Of a DNA stretch of 64,000 nt, positions 18,646-26,690 are shown piece by piece. Position numbers and translations under genes: made by a program. The notes beneath the pieces were generated by a model, which was given only the letters and a program-made list of their open reading frames with translations, ran no database searches and was not told the origin of the DNA. Source of the DNA: Flagellimonas aurea. GTDB lineage: Bacteria > Bacteroidota > Bacteroidia > Flavobacteriales > Flavobacteriaceae. Every line of letters begins with the position of its first letter. Positions within the stretch are counted from its first letter, which is position 1. The stretch lies in the NCBI RefSeq assembly GCF_017313785.1, contig NZ_JAFLNL010000002.1, positions 124,001 to 188,000 of the forward strand, read 5' to 3'.

Positions 18646-18999
18646 ATGAGCATATTCAAAAAACATAGAACCCTTGATTTTTCGGATGAAAACATCAAAT
18701 CTCTTTCGGAAAGCATAGTGAATTTAAAGAGTATATTAAGTAAAGTTGGAACAAGTATTGGCTCACAACAATTGAATAATGTGCTCGCTTCTGCGATGAG
18801 AAAAGACTCTGAATCTTTTAAAAAAAATACACTGACAAATGCATTATTTGGTGGAGCGGGTGCTCTTTGGGAATTATATTGTGGAGATGATGATTTACAA
18901 AACGAGTTTGATAAAGAATTTAAAAAATTCTGCTTGGAGTTGAAAAAAATTGGAATAAATAATGGTCGTGTAAATCAAGTTCTGGACGGACTAAAATAA
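18646..18999 (+). CDS. Hypothetical protein (117 aa), first gene of the cassette-like array
   Basis: The predicted protein is mostly helical, with an acidic LSESIVNLKSILSKVG segment, a glycine-rich FGGAGALWELYCGDD turn and a basic C-terminus. I do not recognise the family. Alternative in-frame starts are ATG 18634 and GTG 18631. It is AT-rich relative to the GNAT gene upstream. Its stop codon abuts the first spacer element, as a gene cassette would. Confidence 0.6.
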   Translation: MSIFKKHRTLDFSDENIKSLSESIVNLKSILSKVGTSIGSQQLNNVLASAMRKDSESFKKNTLTNALFGGAGALWELYCGDDDLQNEFDKEFKKFCLELKKIGINNGRVNQVLDGLK

Positions 19000-19200
19000 A
19001 AAACGACACCACAACACTGGCTATAATTCATTGTTCCCTCCTACCCTGAACTAAATTCCCTACTTTTAAGAAAACTAATAATAACTGGAATGCTTTCGTT
19101 ACGCGGCTATGGCTCGCTGGAAAATCGCACCGGCCCACGCCGTCGCTCACCAGCCGCCAACCACAACGAAATCGAGCCGAGACGTTGGCGGTCATTTAAA
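19000..19200 (+). repeat. Cassette spacer element 1 (attC-like imperfect palindrome)
   Basis: Its left end AAAACGACACCACAACA starts right after a stop codon. Its right end GACGTTGGCGGTCATTTAAA lies 18 bp before the next ATG. Internally it holds a motif (19019-19070) starting GGCTATAATTCATTG and ending TACTTTTAAG that recurs at 22430 and 22919. A second block, CCAACCACAACGAAATC, recurs in element 4. A GC-rich core lies at about 19100-19160. Confidence 0.7.
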
Positions 19201-19217
19201 ATAACATCACGAAACTG

Positions 19218-19952
19218 ATGGAATACATAGAAACAAAACCATATAAAGAATTAGAACCCTTTATTCATTCCTATTGGGAACTTAAAGGAGAAGACTCGGA
19301 CAGACAATGGGAGCGAAATTTTCCAGATGGCTGTGCCGGTTTAGTAATGAACATAGGAGAAACCTGTTTGACCAATAATGGTTCTTTATCTATGGAATTC
19401 GGAAAAACCTATGTAGTTGGTGCAATGACTTCATTTAAAGACAGTTTTATCAACAGTAACACACATCTATTAGGAGTTTGCCTTAAACCTGCAACTTTTA
19501 CGAATTTTTATAATTATGTAGCCCAGGATGAACTGACCGATAACACCATCGAATTTGAAAAACCCAATTCATTTAATATTGATAAAATTCTTGCGAACAG
19601 TTCCAATTATCTAAACCAATATTTTTTAGACAGAATTAAAAGCAAAGAGAACCAGCTACAATCTATAATCAGCGATATTCATTCTTCAAATGGAAAATTG
19701 AGCATTTCAGAGCTTTCAAAGCGAAATCATATAACTGTGCGGCAATTAGAAAGAAAGTTTAAATCACAAATAGGGCTTTCACCAAAAGAATATTCAAACA
19801 TTATTCGCTTTCAAAATGCTTTGAACATAATTAAAAACTCAAATGAAAATCGCAGCTTATTAGATATTGCATTTGAGTGCGGTTATTATGACCATTCACA
19901 TCTTAATAATGATATCAAGCGAAATACAGGACTTTCACCAACACTACTTTAA
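19218..19952 (+). CDS. AraC-family transcriptional regulator
   Basis: This 244-aa protein has an N-terminal ligand/effector domain (PFIHSYWELKG, then ERNFPDGCAGLVMNIG), as in DUF6597-type AraC proteins. The C-terminal double helix-turn-helix occupies about residues 155-244 (ISELSKRNHITVRQLERKFK, then LLDIAFECGYYDHSHLNNDIK). It ends directly after GLSPTLL, slightly shorter than most relatives. It likely controls the reductase-family gene 72 bp downstream, which shares its cassette. Confidence 0.88.
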   Translation: MEYIETKPYKELEPFIHSYWELKGEDSDRQWERNFPDGCAGLVMNIGETCLTNNGSLSMEFGKTYVVGAMTSFKDSFINSNTHLLGVCLKPATFTNFYNYVAQDELTDNTIEFEKPNSFNIDKILANSSNYLNQYFLDRIKSKENQLQSIISDIHSSNGKLSISELSKRNHITVRQLERKFKSQIGLSPKEYSNIIRFQNALNIIKNSNENRSLLDIAFECGYYDHSHLNNDIKRNTGLSPTLL

Positions 19953-19992
19953 AATGTCGCATTTATACAAAGCGTATGTGGTTGTCGAAAAT

Positions 19993-20000
19993 TAATTTTG
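19993..20000 (+). promoter_or_regulatory. Putative -7 box for the reductase-family gene
   Basis: TAATTTTG matches TAnnTTTG and ends 24 bp before the ATG at 20025, suggesting the reductase has its own promoter inside the cassette. Confidence 0.4.
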
Positions 20001-20024
20001 CAAAAACATTAAAATTTAACCCAG

Positions 20025-20558
20025 ATGCGAAAAATATCACTTTTCATTGCCACAAGCTTAGACGGTTACATTGCAAAATCTAATGACGACTTGAGTTTCT
20101 TAAAACTCGTAGATAAAGAAGGTGAAGACTATGGTTATAAAGAATTTACGGATTCCATAGATACATTTATTATTGGTAGAAAAACCTATGATTACGTTCT
20201 TAAGGAAATTGGCTCGTCATTTTACGACAATGGACAAAGAGACATATATGTGATAACAAGAACCCAAAGACCAAGTGTTGGTAGAACAACTTTTTACACA
20301 GGTAAAATGACTGATTTGGTAGAACAACTCAAATCTGAAAACGGGAAAAACATCTATTGCGACGGTGGTGCAGAAGTAATTAATGAACTATTAAAAAATG
20401 ATTTAATTGATGAATTTATTATTTCAATAGTTCCTATTTTGTTAGGGAATGGTACAAGATTATTTAAAGAAGGGCGACCTGAACAAATACTCGAATTTGT
20501 AAAAGCAAAAACATTTGAAACAGGCTTGACGCAGCTCCATTACAAACGGAAAAAGTAA
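20025..20558 (+). CDS. Dihydrofolate reductase-family protein (RibD C-terminal-like)
   Basis: This 177-aa protein has the DHFR/RibD-C fold signature: SLFIATSLDGYIA at the N-terminus, FIIGRKTYD, YCDGGAEVINELL (the glycine pair of the NADPH site) and IVPILLGNGTRLF. It is of the YyaP/YwjB type, a putative NADPH-dependent reductase of unknown substrate, and is not the essential FolA. It is preceded by an AraC regulator and followed immediately by spacer element 2. Confidence 0.87.
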   Translation: MRKISLFIATSLDGYIAKSNDDLSFLKLVDKEGEDYGYKEFTDSIDTFIIGRKTYDYVLKEIGSSFYDNGQRDIYVITRTQRPSVGRTTFYTGKMTDLVEQLKSENGKNIYCDGGAEVINELLKNDLIDEFIISIVPILLGNGTRLFKEGRPEQILEFVKAKTFETGLTQLHYKRKK

Positions 20559-20711
20559 AAAACGAACCGCCAACATTGTGTATAAGCAATAGCAGATTAA
20601 GTGCTAATTTGAAACATACAATTATAAATCGAAGGTCGGTGCTATCTGCAGTTTAGTGGCTTAAAATCCGCTACTGCCCATACACTTGACCTTTGGCAAT
20701 CATTTAAAATC
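20559..20711 (+). repeat. Cassette spacer element 2 (attC-like imperfect palindrome)
   Basis: The left end ACGAACCGCCAACATTGTGT starts at the preceding stop codon. The right end runs ATACACTTGACCTTTGGC then AATCATTTAAAAT and lies 21 bp before the next ATG. The outer arms are partly complementary (GCCAA...TGTATA against TACACTT...TTGGC). The end sequences TTGGCRRTCATTTAAAAT and ACGAACCGCCAA are shared with elements 1 and 3. Confidence 0.7.
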
Positions 20712-20731
20712 ACTATCAACAAAAAATAATT

Positions 20732-21103
20732 ATGGATGCAGAGTTTGAAGCAGGAATTAACATTGCAATAAAGATTCCCAAAAATAAATATGAGAAAACC
20801 GTTGCTTTTTACAGAGATATATTGAAGTTGGATGTGGAAGAAAAACCAATTACCAATCCAACCGTTTCAAGAACCCATGAAGTTAAATTTGGAAAAAATG
20901 TAATTTGGTTGGACTGCGTGGATAATTATACACATTCAGAAACTTGGCTACAACTTACAGTCCCCAATGTAGAACAAGCCACAAGCTATTTGGAATCGAA
21001 AGGAGTGGAAACCTGTGATGAGCTTGAAGAACTTCCAGAAAATATGCACTGGATTCAAGACCCTGCAGGAACAGTATTCAATCTACAAAAGAGAGAAAAA
21101 TAA
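20732..21103 (+). CDS. VOC-family (glyoxalase/bleomycin-resistance fold) protein
   Basis: This 123-aa single VOC unit has a paired beta-alpha-beta layout: KTVAFYRDILKL in the first half, then VEQATSYLESKGVE and HWIQDPAGTVFNL in the second. Such proteins can be metal-dependent lyases, dioxygenases or binding proteins, and the substrate cannot be assigned. It is on the plus strand inside the cassette-like array between element 2 and a short relic element. Confidence 0.85.
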   Translation: MDAEFEAGINIAIKIPKNKYEKTVAFYRDILKLDVEEKPITNPTVSRTHEVKFGKNVIWLDCVDNYTHSETWLQLTVPNVEQATSYLESKGVETCDELEELPENMHWIQDPAGTVFNLQKREK

Positions 21104-21140
21104 CAGTTTTGACCAAAAACAATCCATTGGCGGTAATGTG
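21104..21140 (+). repeat. Relic of a cassette spacer right end
   Basis: The gap between the VOC gene and the next AraC gene contains ATTGGCGGTAATGTGAAC, resembling the right end GTTGGCGGTCATTTAAAAT of element 1. No left half is visible. It may be a decayed junction. Confidence 0.4.
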
Positions 21141-21146
21141 AACAAG

Positions 21147-21551
21147 ATGACATTCTATCAAAAAGAAATAAATCGGATAAAAGGGATTTGCTACTCAAAT
21201 AAAGATCAAATTCAAATCGCAATCGGAACGAGAAACTATATGGAGAACAACTTCGATAGAAAATTGAATCTGGATTTGCTCTCACACATCAGATTTACTT
21301 CAAAATTCCATCTTTTGCGCCTTTTTAAAAAGTACTACGGACAAACACCAAAACAGTACCTAATCGACAAAAGGATTGGGCAATCAAAAAGCTATTTAAA
21401 AAAGGGAATGTCTGTATCAGAAACTTGTTACACTGTGGGATTTGAAAGTCCAAGTTCATTCAGTACACTTTTCAAAAAAAAGATTGGACGAACGCCAACT
21501 GATTTTCAAATTGAGCAATTTTCACAAAGTCAATCGAAAAACGATTTTTGA
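21147..21551 (+). CDS. Short AraC-family regulator (HTH domain only)
   Basis: This 134-aa protein consists of almost nothing but the two-HTH AraC DNA-binding domain: LDLLSHIRFTSKFHLLRLFKKYYGQTP, then SVSETCYTVGFESPSSFSTLFKK. There is no sensor domain. The ATG at 21147 is the first good start. A VOC gene follows after 31 bp, a very common AraC-VOC pairing, so it probably regulates that gene. Confidence 0.85.
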   Translation: MTFYQKEINRIKGICYSNKDQIQIAIGTRNYMENNFDRKLNLDLLSHIRFTSKFHLLRLFKKYYGQTPKQYLIDKRIGQSKSYLKKGMSVSETCYTVGFESPSSFSTLFKKKIGRTPTDFQIEQFSQSQSKNDF

Positions 21552-21582
21552 AATTTGGGTGTTAAATTTAAAAATCAAAACA

Positions 21583-21978
21583 ATGAAAGTAAAAGTATTA
21601 AGTATTCCTGTCCAAGACCAAGAAAAAGCATTGAAATTTTATACTGAAACATTGGGTTTTGTGAAAAAAATGGACGTTCCATTGAGTGAACAAAATAGAT
21701 GGCTAACCGTGGTAAACAAGGAAGAACAAGACGGAACGGAAATTTTATTGGAGCCTTCGCCCAACCATTTTGAACCTGCAAAAGTTTATCAAAAAGCGCT
21801 CATGGACGCAGGTATACCATACACCCAATTTAATGTTGAAAACACACAAACAGAATATGACAGACTTAAAAGCCTTGGGGTTGAATTTAGTGTAAACCCA
21901 ACTGAAATGGGAACTGTAAAAATTGCCGTGTTTAACGACACTTGCGGCAACAACATACAAATAGTAGAAATGTTATGA
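21583..21978 (+). CDS. VOC-family protein
   Basis: This is a 131-aa glyoxalase-fold protein: VLSIPVQDQEKALKFYTETLGF in the first half, then EILLEPSPNH and CGNNIQIVEML, the usual C-terminal metal-ligand region. The start at ATG 21583 gives the standard family N-terminus. It lies downstream of the short AraC regulator, probably in one transcript. The substrate is unknown. Confidence 0.87.
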   Translation: MKVKVLSIPVQDQEKALKFYTETLGFVKKMDVPLSEQNRWLTVVNKEEQDGTEILLEPSPNHFEPAKVYQKALMDAGIPYTQFNVENTQTEYDRLKSLGVEFSVNPTEMGTVKIAVFNDTCGNNIQIVEML

Positions 21979-22032
21979 AAATGAAAAGCGGCTTTGTGCA
22001 TTGACTCATTTAACTACTGTAAAAAACAGCTA

Positions 22033-22359
22033 ATGGCAACTTTTGGGACATTGGAAAAAATAATACTGGACTTTCCGGAAATTACGGTAGAACCCCATTT
22101 TGAAAAAATATCGTTTCGGGTTAAAAATAAAATTTTTGCAACGTATGACGAAAAAAACAATCGCGTTACGGTTAAACTATCTGAATGCGAACAAGATAAC
22201 TTTTCATCATTAGATTCCCAAATTTACCCAGTAGACAACAAATGGGGAAAACAAGGCTGGACATTCATAGATTTGAGTGAAGTCAATCAAGATTTGCTGA
22301 CCAAGATATTGATAGTGGCATATTGTGAAGTTGCACCCAGAAGCTTTGGGAACAGATAA
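22033..22359 (+). CDS. MmcQ/YjbR family protein
   Basis: This 108-aa protein has the YjbR-like pattern: a short helix (LEKIILDFPEITVEPHFEKISFRVKNKIFATYD), beta strands, then WTFIDLSEVNQDLLTKILIVAY. The family has a CyaY-like fold and is loosely called DNA-binding; the function is unproven. ATG 22033 is preferred to an in-frame TTG at 21994. Spacer element 3 follows. Confidence 0.8.
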   Translation: MATFGTLEKIILDFPEITVEPHFEKISFRVKNKIFATYDEKNNRVTVKLSECEQDNFSSLDSQIYPVDNKWGKQGWTFIDLSEVNQDLLTKILIVAYCEVAPRSFGNR

Positions 22360-22371
22360 GAAATAACTAAA

Positions 22372-22486
22372 AATAAAAACGAACCGCCAAAATGGGGGAT
22401 AGTTAATAAAAATAACTACAACTAATACTGGCTATTTCATTGTTCCCTCCAGCCTTAAACTAAATTTCCTACATTTAAGACAACAA
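22372..22486 (+). repeat. Cassette spacer element 3
   Basis: It contains the left-end sequence AAAACGAACCGCCAA (22376-22390), shared with element 2, and the internal motif GGCTATTTCATTGTTCCCTC through TACATTTAAG (22430-22479), nearly identical to element 1. The right-end motif is not evident, so it may be a mosaic or truncated copy. Confidence 0.65.
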
Positions 22487-22500
22487 ATACGTGGAGAAAT

Positions 22501-22908
22501 ATGAATAGAATAACTGTCAAAGTTTCTGTTAAAGCTGACATTGACAAAGTTTGGAATTGTTGGACAGATCCAGAGCATATTACGAATTGGAATTTTGCAA
22601 CGGACGAATGGTGTTGCCCAAAAGCTGAAAACAATCTTCGACCGAATGAAAAATTTTCGTGGAGAATGGAAGCTAAAGATGGTAGTGTGGGGTTTGATTT
22701 TGAGGGAACATATAATGAAATTGCTGAAAAAGAATGGATTTCGTATAAGATGTCAGACGGACGAAAAGTTGACATTGAATTCACTCAAAACGGAAATGAA
22801 ATTCAAGTTAGCGAAACCTTTGATGCAGAGGGAACGAATTCCGACGAACTGCAACGTGCAGGCTGGCAAGCTATACTAGGGAATTTTAAAAAATACGTTG
22901 AATCATAA
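22501..22908 (+). CDS. SRPBCC/AHSA1-domain protein
   Basis: This 135-aa START-like domain protein has the characteristic opening ITVKVSVKADIDKVWNCWTDPEHITNW and the closing helix GWQAILGNFKKYVE. Such proteins bind hydrophobic ligands or assist Hsp90-type chaperones; the ligand is unknown. It is a single-gene cassette between elements 3 and 4. The ATG follows element 3 by 14 bp. Confidence 0.88.
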   Translation: MNRITVKVSVKADIDKVWNCWTDPEHITNWNFATDEWCCPKAENNLRPNEKFSWRMEAKDGSVGFDFEGTYNEIAEKEWISYKMSDGRKVDIEFTQNGNEIQVSETFDAEGTNSDELQRAGWQAILGNFKKYVES

Positions 22909-22916
22909 TAAGAAAA

Positions 22917-23036
22917 GGTACTATAGTTCATTGCTGCCTCCTACCCTAAACTAAACAACATGAACGATTTAGTGCTGCAATAGCCCACCAACCACAACTT
23001 TATCAAAACCAAATCCGTTGTATTCAATTAAAAATA
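22917..23036 (+). repeat. Cassette spacer element 4
   Basis: It holds the internal motif CTATAGTTCATTGCTGCCTC then CTACCCTAAACTAAA (from 22921), closely matching element 1. The block CCAACCACAACTTTATC (22988-23004) also matches element 1 (CCAACCACAACGAAATC) and is followed by a diverged right end, CGTTGTATTCAATTAAAAAT. The next ATG is 7 bp on. Confidence 0.65.
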
Positions 23037-23043
23037 GACGATA

Positions 23044-23427
23044 ATGGGATATCAAATACACATATTTAGACCTAAAGAGGCTAATGTAATCTCATATGAG
23101 GAACTGAAAAAATTGATTGATTCGGACGATAGCTTACTACTATCTGAAAGCAATATAAACGAAATTTTATGGGTCAATCATCCATTGGGTGGAATAGATG
23201 GACATACTCCAGTATTATATTTTGAAGAAAAACGAATTTCAAGTAGACATCCAGACGAGTTTGTAACAAAGAAAATGTTTGATATGGCGCAACAAATAAA
23301 TGCTGCGTTGGGGGATGATGAAGAGGCGTTCGATGACAATTATCGACTAGAAATAGATAAAAGTTGTGAGAATATTTTGCGTAGAAATAATAGAAAATCA
23401 AATAAGCCAAAATGGAAATTTTGGTAG
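23044..23427 (+). CDS. Hypothetical protein (127 aa) in the cassette-like array
   Basis: The protein starts MGYQIHIFRPKE and has a helix-strand mix with an acidic centre (ALGDDEEAFDDNY) and a basic tail (RRNNRKSNKPKWKFW). It has no signal peptide or membrane segment. I do not recognise a named family, though the overall shape resembles small immunity or effector-associated proteins found singly in Bacteroidetes. It is a single-gene cassette between elements 4 and 5. Confidence 0.65.
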   Translation: MGYQIHIFRPKEANVISYEELKKLIDSDDSLLLSESNINEILWVNHPLGGIDGHTPVLYFEEKRISSRHPDEFVTKKMFDMAQQINAALGDDEEAFDDNYRLEIDKSCENILRRNNRKSNKPKWKFW

Positions 23428-23445
23428 CAAGCCTTTCTGTAAAAA

Positions 23446-23572
23446 GTAAAATGCCGCGAAACTATCGCAAGCCATAGGGAGAAAATCCTTCTCTATTGCT
23501 TTTTCCTATCTTTAAACTCTAAACATTAGTGCGTAAAATCCGCTATGACCAATAAGCGATACGTTGCCCATG
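23446..23572 (+). repeat. Cassette spacer element 5 (diverged)
   Basis: The outer arms are partly complementary: TATCGCAAGCCATAG near the left and CTATGACCAATAAGCGATA near the right share TATCGC/GCGATA and CATAG/CTATG. The middle (ATTGCTTTTTCCTATC, then TTTAAACTCTAAA) is a weaker relative of the motif in elements 1, 3 and 4. The right end ACGTTGCCCATGA merges into the start of the next gene. Confidence 0.5.
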
Positions 23573-24691
23573 ATTATGAAAAAAAAGAGAATACAACTAA
23601 CATTTCTTATGCTGCTCACAGTAACAATTAACGGATCTGCTCAAGAAACAACCTTCTTTAATGCAGATGGATTCTTTTCAATAGGAACGCAATCAAACCG
23701 AACCGCATCAATAACCTTGTTTGACATTGACAAAGACGGGGATTTGGATGCACTCGTTGCAAATGGTAGACATTGGGCAGAACAGAACTATATTTATTAC
23801 AATGACGGAAAAGGAGGCTTTAAGGTGGCTCAACCCCTCGGAAAATTTCTTGATGCTTCCTATGCCATCAAAAGTGCCGACTTCAACAATGATGGATTTA
23901 TGGACATTGCTGTCGCCAATGACAACGTTCCCAATAAAATTTATTTTGGTTCGGACAATCAAAACTTTGATTATGCAACCTCTTTTGGTTCCATATCGCC
24001 TTCAAGAAATCTTGAAATAGCAGATATTGACAACGATGGAGACTTTGACTTAATCCTATCGAATAGAAAGGCTGAAAACGAAATTTGTTTAAATGATGGA
24101 AAGGGAAATTTTGGAAATACAATCGCTTTCGGCCATAAATCCGACCAGACAATACAAACTAAAGTGGTAGACATTAATAAAGATGGTTTTTTGGACCTGA
24201 TAACGGCAGAAAGACAGAACAAAAATCGAGTTTATATTAATGACGGGAAACAGAATTTTATAAAAATCATAGAATTTGGCAATGAAGAAGATGAAACTCG
24301 TTCAATCGATATTGGGGATTTTGATAAAGATGGATTCTTGGACATTGCAACTGGAAATTTAGGTTCTAAAAACAGTATTTACTTCGGTGATAAAAGCTTG
24401 GCTTTCAATCGCGTTTTTGATTTTAAATCAGAACGTAATACTTCCTCGATTAAGATATCTGATTTAAATCAAGATGGATATTTGGACATCGTTGAGGGAA
24501 ATTCGGAAGAAAGAAACTATGTTCATTTGGGACAAAAAAATGGAACGTTTAATGAAATTGGGTTGAGGGAAGATTTAATGGACGATACCTATAACATAGA
24601 AATAGGAGATTTGAACGGCGATGGCTTTCCAGACATTGTAGAATCGAATTCCGGAACTTGGAACTTATACTATAGAACACAAAAAAAATAG
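23570..24691 (+). CDS. Secreted FG-GAP/VCBS repeat protein (seven-bladed propeller)
   Basis: This 373-aa protein has a signal peptide (TINGSAQ cleavage region). Seven evenly spaced calcium-loop motifs are visible: DIDKDGDLD, DFNNDGFMD, DIDNDGDFD, DINKDGFLD, DFDKDGFLD, DLNQDGYLD and DLNGDGFPD. Seven repeats fit a complete integrin-alpha-like beta-propeller. No type IX secretion C-terminal domain or anchor is visible, so it is probably periplasmic or released. The start could be ATG 23570 or 23576. It is larger than the other genes of the array. Confidence 0.87.
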   Translation: MIMKKKRIQLTFLMLLTVTINGSAQETTFFNADGFFSIGTQSNRTASITLFDIDKDGDLDALVANGRHWAEQNYIYYNDGKGGFKVAQPLGKFLDASYAIKSADFNNDGFMDIAVANDNVPNKIYFGSDNQNFDYATSFGSISPSRNLEIADIDNDGDFDLILSNRKAENEICLNDGKGNFGNTIAFGHKSDQTIQTKVVDINKDGFLDLITAERQNKNRVYINDGKQNFIKIIEFGNEEDETRSIDIGDFDKDGFLDIATGNLGSKNSIYFGDKSLAFNRVFDFKSERNTSSIKISDLNQDGYLDIVEGNSEERNYVHLGQKNGTFNEIGLREDLMDDTYNIEIGDLNGDGFPDIVESNSGTWNLYYRTQKK

Positions 24692-24740
24692 CTTTGGGCA
24701 CAATGGTTCGAAACAAAATAAAGAAAAGGACTGTACTGAA

Positions 24741-25424
24741 ATGAAAAAAATAGGATTGGTAGGCGGATTAAGTTGGACTTCCACTTTGGACTATTATAAA
24801 TATATAAACCAAAGCATCAACGAAAAATTAGGAGGACTAAACTCCGCCGAATGCATACTATATTCCCTGAATTTTTCTGATATCCAAAATAGAGGATGGA
24901 CAAACTCTTACGATTTGATCCTTAATGCTTGCAAGAGTTTAAAGTCAAACAATGTGGATTTTATTGCCCTTTGTGCCAATACGGCTCATTTATTTGCTGA
25001 CGAAATTCAATCAACACTTGGAATTCCCATCATTCATATAGCATCTGCCACAGCAGAGGAAATACAACGACAAAAACTATTTAAGGTTGGATTATTAGGC
25101 ACAAAATTTACAATGGAGATGGATTTTTATCGAAATAAACTGAAGGAATATAAAATTGAAGCTATAGTTCCATCAGAAAAAAAAGATATTGAAGAAATAC
25201 AGGATATTGTAAAAAACGAACTTGGAAAAGGAATTATAAATCAAGCATCTAAACAAAAATTTATACGGTATACCAATGAATTGAGAGAAAGAGGAGTTGA
25301 AGGACTTATTTTGGGATGTACAGAGATCCCTTTGTTAATTGGACAAATCGATTTTGAATTTCCTGTATTCGACACAACAAGAATTCATGTTGAAAGTATT
25401 GTAAATTTTGCACTGGATAAATAA
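24741..25424 (+). CDS. Aspartate/glutamate racemase-family protein
   Basis: This 227-aa protein has the two-domain racemase fold with both catalytic cysteines: Cys78 in FIALCANTAH and Cys193 in LILGCTEIP. The N-terminus KKIGLVGGLSW is standard for this family (YgeA/RacX-like), which uses no cofactor. The substrate amino acid is uncertain. The 49-bp gap before it shows no clear spacer element, so it may share a cassette with the FG-GAP gene. Confidence 0.9.
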   Translation: MKKIGLVGGLSWTSTLDYYKYINQSINEKLGGLNSAECILYSLNFSDIQNRGWTNSYDLILNACKSLKSNNVDFIALCANTAHLFADEIQSTLGIPIIHIASATAEEIQRQKLFKVGLLGTKFTMEMDFYRNKLKEYKIEAIVPSEKKDIEEIQDIVKNELGKGIINQASKQKFIRYTNELRERGVEGLILGCTEIPLLIGQIDFEFPVFDTTRIHVESIVNFALDK

Positions 25425-25433
25425 AAGCTTCAA

Positions 25434-25533
25434 GGCTGAAAACATCGGTTATAATTCATTGCTACTTTCTTATTAACTTTAATCCAACAACTTATGAGGC
25501 CCCAAACCTCCGTGAAAAGCTCAAACCGATAGT
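25434..25533 (+). repeat. Cassette spacer element 6 (diverged)
   Basis: The arms CATCGGTTATA (25443) and AACCGATAGTATG (25524) are partly complementary. The internal TATAATTCATTGCTAC (25450) matches the motif in elements 1 and 4. The next ATG follows within the right arm. Confidence 0.5.
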
Positions 25534-25911
25534 ATGACAAAAATTGTATCGACCCCCAATTGTGGAAATTCCCCAAAAATGGAGTTTTTAAAAAATTTCA
25601 ATATTGCATTTGCCAAAGGAGATCTAGCGTTTCTTGAGCAGAGTGTAACGGAGGATATTGTTTGGAACATAATTGGAGATAAAAAAATTGAAGGTCAACA
25701 ACAGTTTATCGTTGAACTGGAAAAAATGAAAGAAGAGAAAACTTCTGAATTAATTCTTCATCAAATAATGTCCCACGGTAAAGAAGGGGCAGTAAATGGA
25801 ATCATTACCACAGAAAGCAACCACAAGTATGCCTTCTCGGATTTTTATATGTTCAAAGGGGCCAAAGGAGCCAAAATAAAATCCATAACTTCATACGTTA
25901 TACAGGTTTAA
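25534..25911 (+). CDS. SnoaL-like / NTF2-family protein
   Basis: This 125-aa cone-fold protein has the pattern FLKNFNIAFAKGDLAFLEQSVTEDIVWNIIGDKKIEGQ, then a C-terminal ending FSDFYMFKGAKGAKIKSITSYVI, typical of nuclear-transport-factor-2-like domains. It may be an enzyme or a ligand-binding protein; no catalytic assignment is possible. It begins a compact plus-strand run of small genes with gaps of 0-30 bp. Confidence 0.82.
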   Translation: MTKIVSTPNCGNSPKMEFLKNFNIAFAKGDLAFLEQSVTEDIVWNIIGDKKIEGQQQFIVELEKMKEEKTSELILHQIMSHGKEGAVNGIITTESNHKYAFSDFYMFKGAKGAKIKSITSYVIQV

Positions 25912-25921
25912 TTATACAACC

Positions 25922-26320
25922 ATGCTCATAAAAGAAGAAATCCAAGCATATAACAATGGGCTAAACCCTTCGGAAAAAGAGACTTGTGACCTACTCGAAG
26001 CCATTATTGACAGTGAGCTTCCCCATGCTGAAAACAAAATTTGGCATGGCCATCCTGTATGGTTTTTAGATGGCAATCCCATTGTCGGTTACAGCAAGCA
26101 AAAAAAAGGAGTGCGTTTAATGTTTTGGAGCGGGGCTGACTTTAACGAAGATGAATTGTCTGTTCGGGGGGAAAAATTTAAGGATGCATCCATATTCTAT
26201 AATTCGGTTGTCGAGATCAACACAGAGAACCTTAAACGTTGGTTAAAGAAATCCGAGGAAATACAATGGGATTATAAAAACATTGTGAAACGGAAAGGAA
26301 AATTGGAAAGACTTAAGTAA
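25922..26320 (+). CDS. DUF1801 domain protein
   Basis: This 132-aa protein has the DUF1801/YdhG-like pattern: [35 protein letters not shown], then a helical tail ([16 protein letters not shown]). The fold resembles frataxin-type proteins and some relatives are called iron chaperones, but this is unproven. It lies 10 bp after the NTF2-like gene and 1 bp before the DUF2200 gene. Confidence 0.82.
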   Translation: MLIKEEIQAYNNGLNPSEKETCDLLEAIIDSELPHAENKIWHGHPVWFLDGNPIVGYSKQKKGVRLMFWSGADFNEDELSVRGEKFKDASIFYNSVVEINTENLKRWLKKSEEIQWDYKNIVKRKGKLERLK

Positions 26321-26321
26321 T

Positions 26322-26690
26322 ATGAAGACCACACCGGAACATGATCAGCGAGTGGCAAAACTAACTTTTGCATCGGTATATCCGCACTATGTTACCAAGA
26401 TTATAAAGAAAGGGAGAACCGTGGAAGAGCTCCATGAAGTGATAACATGGTTGACAGGTTTTGACAAGAAAAAAATGGAAGAACTGATCGCCGAAAAGGC
26501 CACGTTTGAAACCTTTTTTAATTTAGCGGAATTGAACCCTAATGCAGAACAGATAAAAGGCGTAATTTGCGGCTATCGCATTGAGAAAATTGAAAATCCC
26601 ATCACTAGGCAAATCAGATATTTGGATAAATTGGTAGATGAACTGGCCAAGGGTAAAAAGATGGAGAAAATTCTTAGGACAGGTAATTAA
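26322..26690 (+). CDS. DUF2200 domain protein
   Basis: This 122-aa protein opens [27 protein letters not shown], with VITWLTGFD and later [30 protein letters not shown], the DUF2200 pattern. It is a cytosolic helical protein of unknown role. Its stop codon abuts the TTG start of the next gene, so the two are probably translated together. Confidence 0.85.
   Translation: MKTTPEHDQRVAKLTFASVYPHYVTKIIKKGRTVEELHEVITWLTGFDKKKMEELIAEKATFETFFNLAELNPNAEQIKGVICGYRIEKIENPITRQIRYLDKLVDELAKGKKMEKILRTGN

Noticed and set aside
18399-25533. Calling the region a classical integron
   Set aside because: No IntI gene or attI is present and the spacer ends do not match the attC GTTRRRY core, so only an integron-like label is justified.
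19000-25533. CRISPR array from the recurring intergenic motifs
   Set aside because: The repeats are hundreds of bases apart, separated by genes, and no cas genes are present.
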